DNA of 19,184 bases. It comes from Propionibacteriaceae bacterium (GTDB taxonomy: Bacteria; Actinomycetota; Actinomycetes; Propionibacteriales; Propionibacteriaceae). A program made the position numbers and the translations under genes. The notes below the pieces were generated by a model that did no database searches, was not told the origin of the DNA, and was given only the letters and a program-made list of their open reading frames with translations. Numbering within the stretch: position 1 is the first letter of the stretch; each line of letters starts with the position of its first letter. The stretch is taken from NCBI GenBank assembly GCA_031260385.1, contig JAIRKB010000090.1:1-19184 (forward strand). Reading direction: 5' to 3'. Positions 13,733 to 19,184 of this stretch are shown one piece after another.

Positions 13733-15922
13733 ATGAAGACCAGCCAGAAGGCAACCTCAGTTCTGAGCCTAATCCTGGCGCTGGCCTTTACTTTCCCGCT
13801 GGTGGGATGTAGTGGCCTCAATATCCCTGGTTCCAAATCGACGTCATTCACCCCATTGAATACCACCGATCGCCCAATTGTAGCCAATAACAGTGTCTAC
13901 ACAGAGCGGGGTCAACTGCTGCGCGGCGTCAACAACTCCTTCATCGGTGTCGAAGATTACCAACAGTTCGTCTCCGGCACGACCGAGCTTATTAACGAGG
14001 CCTCCAACAATGGGCTTAATGCGATCCATCTTTACTTGGGTGGCGCAGGCGACCAGGAACGCCCACCGTTCGCTGCCGAGGCCTCGCGGGTTGATTTAGT
14101 GATTCGCCAGGCCGCTTTTGCCCGTTTCTATGTGATCATTACGATTGGCGCCCTGAGCTTCGCGGATGTCGAAGCCGACACCGCCTACCTCAATGATTTC
14201 TGGGATTTCTACGCCCCACGTTATCGGGACCAGGCCAATGTTATCTACGAGATCTGCAATGAGATGGGTTATCGCGACGACCTCGACCAAGCGATCGCCG
14301 ACACCTACACCAAGATCCGCCGCCAGGCTCCGGCCACTACAATCCTGCTGGGTTCATCAGGCCAGGAAACGATCCCCGAAGCCAATATCGGTCTGATTAA
14401 ACGGGTCGAAGCCCTAATTGATGGCGGCATTCCGTGGACTAATGAGGCGATCGGGTTCCACTCCTATGAGGCGACTGAAGATATGTACGGAGCAGATTGG
14501 CTCTACCATGTGATCGAGGCCTATTGGGCCGCAGGCTACCCGCTGATCAACACGGAAACACCCTGCCGTTACCAACTCACCCAATACCCCGATATCGCTA
14601 TCTACCAGGTTCTCGAAGAAATGGGCATTGCCTGGATTGCCTTTGTTAACGAACTGCTCATCACCAAGCCATCCCACTGGCGCGGTCAGTTTGAAGCCGC
14701 CGGTTTGACCTGGTCCCCTAGCTGGGGCCACTGGCCCGCCTTCGGCACCACTTACCCGTTCGCTGTCACGCCAGCGATACCCAATGATTCCACCTCGGCT
14801 GAGACGGTGTGGGACGAGGGCGAGGCGGTCCTGTCCTTCAGCGATGGTCAGGGAGTCTACTGGCGTCAGATGAACTTCGGCGCCCGCCAGCCCCAGCGGT
14901 TTCAAGCCAACGTCAAGTCTTCAGCCGGTGGCAGTATTCACATTCGTACCGTCGAGTCATCAGCGCCGGTCCACAATCAGTTTGACGGGCCAGTGATCAG
15001 TGGTTGCACGGTGCCTATCAGTGATCAATACGTCACACTAACTTGCGATATCCCGGCTGTGATAACGGGAATCGTTGAGATCGCCTTCACTTTCACCGGT
15101 GAGGGTTCCTTGCTACTACGCGATTGGCAGTTTGTCCTCCCAAGCCAGATTTCCTATACCGACCCTTTGAGGGTCATCGAAGCGGCGAATTTCCCTTTCA
15201 GTTCCGCTCAGATTATCCGCACCCCCGCGACCGATCCTGAGTCGGCTGCCGCCCAACAGGTTGAAGGTATTGCAGACGGCGAGTTCCTGCTCTACGACTT
15301 CGTCCGGATTCGAGATAACCAAGACACCATCTTCGCCATCAGGGCCAAACCAGTTGCGGCCGGTGCCGTTGAAGTCTGGCTGGGTGATTTCGGCGCCTAT
15401 ACCTACTATCTCGGGCGTTGTGAGATTGATGGCGTACGGCAGGTCTGGGATCTCTACCGCTGCGATCTCGACCTCAGCGCAGTCAGTTTGTGGACCGCGC
15501 CGGAGACTAGTAACACCCGCTGGGATCTGAAACTTCAGTTCGTTGGCCAGATCGGTGTGCCCTTGTTCGCGATCAGTGAGTTCTGGTTTGGCACGACCAA
15601 GCCGAAACCAGCCGACATCTTCTCCCCCACAGTCGTAACGGGGACCATTCAAGGCAACACGGCCTCCTCACTCACCTTTGCTGGCAGCTACCTTTCCGAG
15701 TTTGACGGCCTGGAGGTCATTGAAGTCGGGGTCCAGTGCTCCACCTCCAGTGACTTCTCCGACTCGGTCTACACCGCGGGCGATCTCGCCTCGCTAGGCC
15801 GGTTCGCCGTCACCGGCCTGGATCTCAAACCTAATGTCGAGACGCCGTGGCTTTATCGCGCGTATGTCAAAACCGCGACCACCTGGTATTACGGCGGTAC
15901 GAAACGGATCTTTGTGAGCTGA
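13733..15922 (+). CDS. Lipoprotein with GH5-like glycoside hydrolase domain, CBM6-like and FnIII-like modules
   Basis: 729 residues; the ATG has GAGG at 13724-13727. Residues 1-26 are a lipoprotein signal ending in the lipobox LVGC (C26), so the protein is anchored outside the membrane. Residues about 50-335 resemble a glycoside hydrolase family 5 barrel: LRGVNNS, the acid/base Glu in YEICNE (E177), GFHSYE (H243), the nucleophile Glu in LINTE (E275) and AWIAF. Then two beta-sandwich regions (about 355-468 and 478-620). The second, with IEAANF and EGIADGEFLLYDFV, resembles CBM6. The C-terminus (about 632-729) looks like a fibronectin type III module. It probably cleaves a beta-linked polysaccharide at the cell surface, with cellulose, mannan or another glycan possible. 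The GH5 call rests on motif pattern; the exact family and substrate are uncertain. Confidence 0.8.
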   Translation: MKTSQKATSVLSLILALAFTFPLVGCSGLNIPGSKSTSFTPLNTTDRPIVANNSVYTERGQLLRGVNNSFIGVEDYQQFVSGTTELINEASNNGLNAIHLYLGGAGDQERPPFAAEASRVDLVIRQAAFARFYVIITIGALSFADVEADTAYLNDFWDFYAPRYRDQANVIYEICNEMGYRDDLDQAIADTYTKIRRQAPATTILLGSSGQETIPEANIGLIKRVEALIDGGIPWTNEAIGFHSYEATEDMYGADWLYHVIEAYWAAGYPLINTETPCRYQLTQYPDIAIYQVLEEMGIAWIAFVNELLITKPSHWRGQFEAAGLTWSPSWGHWPAFGTTYPFAVTPAIPNDSTSAETVWDEGEAVLSFSDGQGVYWRQMNFGARQPQRFQANVKSSAGGSIHIRTVESSAPVHNQFDGPVISGCTVPISDQYVTLTCDIPAVITGIVEIAFTFTGEGSLLLRDWQFVLPSQISYTDPLRVIEAANFPFSSAQIIRTPATDPESAAAQQVEGIADGEFLLYDFVRIRDNQDTIFAIRAKPVAAGAVEVWLGDFGAYTYYLGRCEIDGVRQVWDLYRCDLDLSAVSLWTAPETSNTRWDLKLQFVGQIGVPLFAISEFWFGTTKPKPADIFSPTVVTGTIQGNTASSLTFAGSYLSEFDGLEVIEVGVQCSTSSDFSDSVYTAGDLASLGRFAVTGLDLKPNVETPWLYRAYVKTATTWYYGGTKRIFVS

Positions 15923-15937
15923 AACGCCCGCCGGGGG

Positions 15938-16768
15938 CTAGAACTTGCCCGATGAGCCGGTGAAGCGAGTGCCTGAGGAACTGCTGAAGCTTCCGCCGCT
16001 GGAGATATTCCGCGATCCGCTGGAAATACCCGATGAGCTCGAAGAACTCGACCCGCCGTAGCTGTCGGACTGCGGAATCGCGGTCCTGGTCACTGAGGTG
16101 TTGACCAATTGATCTTGCTGAGCGGTGACGTGGAAGCCATTGCCTTTAACATAGGCGTCGGCGGTGCGCACACCCCGGATCGATTTATGCCGGATCGTCC
16201 AGACTAAAGGCACGGCAAAAGCAACACCCAAACCGATCAACCCAACGACCACATAGGCAACGATGGCGGACTGGTTCCGGGCCTGCTGCGCTAACGAAAG
16301 CTGGCGATCCATTTCGTCCGCCCAGGCGCTGAACCCGGAATAGAACATATCCAAGCGGAAATGGGGAAGGAAGACATCGGCTAAGCGGTCTTGGACCTCA
16401 AGGGTAAAGACCGGTTCGGCTCGCCCGGTAGCGGCGAAACCCCAATCGCGCTGATCCAAGGAGAGGATCAAGATCGCGCCATCCTTACCGAAGCCATGAG
16501 CCTCGTAGAAATCGGCGGCATAGAGTTGGGCTGACTTGCCAGCCAGCGGGCCAACGGTCGCCGCGACCACATCAAGGTCATACTTCGCGGCAATCTGAGC
16601 TAAGCGAGCGTTCAGCGACGTGACCTGCGCGTCGGTGAATAAGTCAAGCTCATCAAAAACTCGTGGCGTTTCAGCCGAGGCCGCTGGAGCGAAGCTGACC
16701 GCTCCAATCAGGGCTAACAAGACGGCGATCACCAGGCGAGGGATCTTCTGCAGGCGATTCTTCGTCAT
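15938..16768 (-). CDS. TPM domain (YgcG-like) secreted/membrane protein
   Basis: 276 residues. The frame is open far upstream, but the ATG at 16766-16768 overlaps the stop of the preceding gene as ATGA and starts a good signal peptide (MTKNRLQKIPRL, hydrophobic core, ASA before ETPRVFDE). The TPM domain (about 35-160) has ELDLFTDAQVTSLNARL, YDLDVVAATVG and the GFGKDGAILILS core of the family. One membrane helix (about 175-200) follows, then a Ser/Gly-rich tail with a long run of serines. In this topology the TPM domain is outside and the tail inside. TPM proteins are widespread envelope proteins; phosphatase activity and photosystem repair are described for plant homologues, and the bacterial role is unclear. 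Confidence 0.88.
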   Translation of the reverse strand: MTKNRLQKIPRLVIAVLLALIGAVSFAPAASAETPRVFDELDLFTDAQVTSLNARLAQIAAKYDLDVVAATVGPLAGKSAQLYAADFYEAHGFGKDGAILILSLDQRDWGFAATGRAEPVFTLEVQDRLADVFLPHFRLDMFYSGFSAWADEMDRQLSLAQQARNQSAIVAYVVVGLIGLGVAFAVPLVWTIRHKSIRGVRTADAYVKGNGFHVTAQQDQLVNTSVTRTAIPQSDSYGGSSSSSSSGISSGSRNISSGGSFSSSSGTRFTGSSGKF

Positions 16769-17850
16769 CCCAGCACCCACCATAAGGTCACCGCCAAAGA
16801 GCCACCGCCAGCGATGGCAACGAAGAGGATTAACACCCAGCGCCAAAACGCCCCCCAGTCGACTGGTAAGTCGCCGATGAACTTGCCGGTTTGGCCGTTC
16901 ATGGCAAAGACAAAGCGCCGACCTTTCCACGCGGTGTTGAGCAGCCAGACCGGATAGAGGGCGTAGACGACCGCTCGATAAGGGATCCTTTGCGTAGCAG
17001 AAGCCAGGGAAACCGAGCCGTATCCTGACACCGTGCGCTCGACCGCTTTCACCTTGGTGGCCTCCATTCGCTTGTCGATGCGCGGTAGCACGGCTTCAGC
17101 GGGCACATCGTATTTATGCGCCAGGTAACCCGAGAGATAGCCGGTTTGGAAGGGCACGGCCGCGCTAGCGTTGTATGGTTCCAGGGACTCCATCAAGGTG
17201 TCATCCATCTTTGACGAGCCATCGGCGGGCACCGCCCGAAAATAGATCGTTCCTTCTCGCATGACGTCGAAATAGCTCGTCTCGGTGTAGTGGTATCGGG
17301 AGTCGGACCAGGATCTCACCTTCGTGGTGTTGAAGTGGTAGCGCCCCCATATGTCGGTGTCGACGAGCCAGAATGGGACGTAAACCCCCTTGATCTCCTC
17401 CAAATGGTTTTCGTCACTAAAGACTTTCGGCAACAGTTTCTTGCCCTTGTAGTGTTCCTTGAGCTTGGCAAGGGCGGCTTGTCGATCGAGCTGGAAGGGA
17501 ACCACTAGGTCCGGTTTCACTGTGCCCGAGAACTGCGAAGCCATCACCACCGGATTACCGCAGAAAGGACAGATCGTCGCCCCGGTGGTGGTGTCGGTGA
17601 CGATCTCGCCGGCACAAGACGTACAGACGTAACTACGCAACCCAAGTTGCTCTTCGGGTGAGTATTGCGCGCTCGAGAACTGCGGATCGATTGCCTCAGG
17701 CGCCTGGTCTTTGTCTAGCCCGGCATCCTGGGCTTGGAGGGCGGATACCTCTAGCTTGGTGTCACAATACGGGCAAGCCAAACGCTGGCTGTTGGCATCG
17801 AAGGCGATCGCGCCCGCACAATTAGGGCATTTATACTGCAGCAGCGCCAT
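16765..17850 (-). CDS. Membrane protein with two TFIIB-type zinc ribbons
   Basis: 361 residues from the ATG at 17848-17850 (GAGGA just upstream). Two zinc ribbons open the protein: CPNC with CPYC (about 8-32) and CTSC with CPFC (about 75-97). A long soluble middle follows, with VYVPFWLVDTDIWGRYHF and LLNTAWKGRRFVFAMNGQTGKFIGDLPVDW, and a C-terminal membrane segment (about 338-360). Automatic annotation often labels such proteins as TFIIB-type zinc ribbon or even PriA-like because of the ribbons; there is no helicase domain. The ATGA overlap with the TPM gene points to joint function at the membrane. The ribbons more likely bind protein or structure the N-terminus than contact DNA, but that is inference. 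Confidence 0.85.
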   Translation of the reverse strand: MALLQYKCPNCAGAIAFDANSQRLACPYCDTKLEVSALQAQDAGLDKDQAPEAIDPQFSSAQYSPEEQLGLRSYVCTSCAGEIVTDTTTGATICPFCGNPVVMASQFSGTVKPDLVVPFQLDRQAALAKLKEHYKGKKLLPKVFSDENHLEEIKGVYVPFWLVDTDIWGRYHFNTTKVRSWSDSRYHYTETSYFDVMREGTIYFRAVPADGSSKMDDTLMESLEPYNASAAVPFQTGYLSGYLAHKYDVPAEAVLPRIDKRMEATKVKAVERTVSGYGSVSLASATQRIPYRAVVYALYPVWLLNTAWKGRRFVFAMNGQTGKFIGDLPVDWGAFWRWVLILFVAIAGGGSLAVTLWWVLG

Positions 17851-17911
17851 ACTTCCTCGTTATCATCGGAACCAAGTTAAGGATACCGCTTGCTTGGCAC
17901 CAATGGCTTGA

Positions 17912-18163
17912 CTAATCAGAGTGACCAGCGAAGTCAAAGACCCGGTCTTCGACCGACCCAAAGACCACTAGATCCTCAAAAGACACCCTAAAATCAATCC
18001 AGTCGAGGTAGTGGTTACATTTTGGACAATGGAGTGAAAAACCGTCCGGCGTATCCTCCCCATCTGTGGCTTGCTCCCCCGAACCCCGCCAATCGCATTG
18101 CACGCAACGAAAATCTAACTCTTTGTAGGACTTTTTCTCCCGATAATCATAATATTGAGCCAT
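17912..18163 (-). CDS. Small zinc-ribbon protein, unknown
   Basis: 83 residues from the ATG at 18161-18163. There are two CxxC knuckles, CVQC (20-23) and CPKC (46-49), separated by an acidic loop (EQATDGEDTPDG), as in a rubredoxin- or zinc-ribbon-like fold. The rest is rich in Asp, Phe and Tyr, with no membrane segment or signal peptide. The ribosome site is a G-rich run immediately upstream and is not ideal. It lies 61 nt before the double zinc-ribbon gene on the same strand, so it may belong to that transcription unit. No function is recognised. Confidence 0.75.
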   Translation of the reverse strand: MAQYYDYREKKSYKELDFRCVQCDWRGSGEQATDGEDTPDGFSLHCPKCNHYLDWIDFRVSFEDLVVFGSVEDRVFDFAGHSD

Positions 18164-18296
18164 TCCCCTAATCCCCTCTTTGCTACCTTCATACCCCAGT
18201 GCACCCCAGCGCTAAACTCGTTAGTTTCACTATAGCAAATTCAAAAGGTGGATGGGGAGCCAACCACCAAATGGACAATCGAACTGGTGAAATCAC

Positions 18297-18980
18297 TCAC
18301 CGGTATTCCCCGCTCGCTGGTCCCCCCATCTGTGGTGCCATCAACCCAATCAGGGTCTCCATCATCTCCAGTTGTGGCCACAACATGGTGACCTCTAGGA
18401 GGCCTGGACGCCAGCACAGCAGATCGTTACCAATCAAACGCCAGGGCATCAAGTTTAGTCCTGGTCCTGTTAGCCAGTTCGCAACCGTTGGGGTAAGTAG
18501 GGCGCGAGTAAAAGGCTCGCTAGTGGATTGGATCCGATAGGTTCGATCGAAGGGCTCAATCCCGATCCGAATATCCTGGCCACCGAAGGCCTTCGCCACC
18601 TTTGCCCCGATACCCTCCTTAGTCAGTTGCATCGTCGGCACAGGCATCGGCAAGCGCAGAACGAAGACCGCGAAATCATAGGACTGGGAGCTCTCGGCGG
18701 AGTCAACGGTGTAGTGGTAACGGAAGGCACAAAAAGGCCGATAGTTGCGGGTCCTCCCAGAGATCACGTCAATGTACTGGCCGCCCCGAACGAATGGCAG
18801 GCCAGGCCATCGATTGCGAAGGGACGGATCCGAGGCAGTATAAGTAAGATCGTTCGCTAATGCCCAGGCCGATAGCCGCTCTATCCGCTGACGGCGCTGC
18901 GCCTGCGCCACAACAACCATCACCACAGCCAGCCCCACCATGCCAACAATGACCAGTATTCCAAACCACGACAGCTCCAT
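18297..18980 (-). CDS. One-TM membrane protein, unknown actinobacterial-type family
   Basis: 227 residues from the ATG at 18978-18980, with GGGG 6 nt upstream. An N-terminal membrane helix (about 5-26) is followed by a basic stretch (QRRQRIERL), so the soluble domain should lie in the cytoplasm. It contains WALANDLTYTASDPSLRNRWPGLPF, GRTRNYRPFCAFRYHY, RLPMPVPTMQL and a later FDRTYRI. This pattern (tryptophan-rich opening, a strand with PF.AF.Y, and Pro-rich LP.P.P) reminds me of conserved actinobacterial proteins of unknown function that lie near TPM or LemA genes. The gap to the next gene (18164-18296) has no recognisable feature. Real gene by length, start context and composition; function unknown. 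Confidence 0.8.
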   Translation of the reverse strand: MELSWFGILVIVGMVGLAVVMVVVAQAQRRQRIERLSAWALANDLTYTASDPSLRNRWPGLPFVRGGQYIDVISGRTRNYRPFCAFRYHYTVDSAESSQSYDFAVFVLRLPMPVPTMQLTKEGIGAKVAKAFGGQDIRIGIEPFDRTYRIQSTSEPFTRALLTPTVANWLTGPGLNLMPWRLIGNDLLCWRPGLLEVTMLWPQLEMMETLIGLMAPQMGGPASGEYR

Positions 18981-19149
18981 ATCGTGCCCCTTACCTCATT
19001 CAAGTCTAACCAGCGACTAAGCACTCTCAATTCGGTCGATTTCCGTAGCCGGAGATTCGATAAACCCAGATGTCCTCAAATTCTACAGCACCGACTCGCC
19101 GCCACGGGTTTAGGTGCAGCGCGAGACCCCTCTGGATTAGTGCATTCAA

Positions 19150-19184
19150 CCCTGATCCACCGATTCATCGCTGCTACGCGTCAC
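19150..19184 (+). mobile_element. second copy of the palindromic element, truncated by the window end
   Basis: The last 35 bases begin CCCTGATCCACCGATT and match the reverse complement of the 7270-7304 end of the putA copy at 33 of 35 positions. The differences are two transitions. It starts in non-coding DNA upstream of the 18980 gene and is preceded by TTCAA, which would be its 5-bp target duplication if the rule seen in putA holds. The remaining 120 or so bases lie outside the window. The stretch 18981-19149 before it contains nothing else that I can identify. Confidence 0.85.

Noticed and set aside
13861..13870. CCACCGAT match to the element end
   Set aside because: Eight bases only, inside the GH5-like coding sequence, with no surrounding terminal repeat.
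16769..16930. Longer N-terminus for the TPM protein
   Set aside because: It would place 54 Arg/Cys-rich residues before the signal peptide and overlap the upstream gene by 166 nt; the inner ATG with the ATGA overlap is far better.

Overview
The window is GC-rich with tightly packed genes on both strands. The gene families and their order (MoxR-DUF58-VWA-VWA, a large bifunctional PutA with a C-terminal extension, the WPLPWPGR-type membrane protein beside moxR) suggest an actinobacterium. Propionibacteriaceae is plausible, but that is inference from family resemblance, not a search result.

Layout. 1-596 (+) is the 3' end of an S9 prolyl-oligopeptidase-type gene. 593-5277 (-) is a five-gene operon, moxR > DUF58 > VWA > VWA > yggS, in which every junction overlaps by 1 or 4 nt. 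Divergent from it at 5406-6251 (+) is a single-pass membrane protein of unknown function with a faint kinase N-lobe-like segment. 6258-6644 (-) is a YgbA-family Cys/His-rich protein, followed by a 14-bp perfect inverted repeat (6666-6695). 6740-10327 (-) is putA. 10534-10923 (+) is a small secreted Cys/Gly-rich repeat protein, followed by a hairpin and an OmpR/EnvZ-type two-component pair (11103-13264). 13261-13608 (-) is a small membrane protein. 13733-15922 (+) is a GH5-like lipoprotein with accessory beta domains. 15938-18980 (-) is a cluster with a TPM-domain protein, a double zinc-ribbon protein, a small zinc-ribbon protein and a one-TM protein.

Main observation. putA contains a palindromic element of about 157 bp (7148-7304) with perfect 16-bp terminal inverted repeats and a flanking 5-bp direct repeat (CTCAG). 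The symmetric blocks inside it share almost the same centre. Element plus duplication adds exactly 162 nt (54 codons), so the reading frame stays open, and the extra 54 residues fall between the aldehyde dehydrogenase domain and the C-terminal domain. Removing them restores a normal-looking junction. The first 35 bp of a second copy (33/35 identical) start at 19150 and run off the window. This looks like a dispersed, non-autonomous, coding-tolerant palindromic repeat, comparable in principle to the Rickettsia palindromic elements found inside genes. I do not recognise it as a described family.

How the genes may work together. The moxR operon probably forms an ATPase/VWA assembly at the membrane. 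PutA oxidises proline to glutamate. The two-component pair sits behind a secreted repeat protein, and both the secreted protein and the kinase sensor domain carry HGHG stretches. The zinc-ribbon/TPM cluster looks like an envelope maintenance module.
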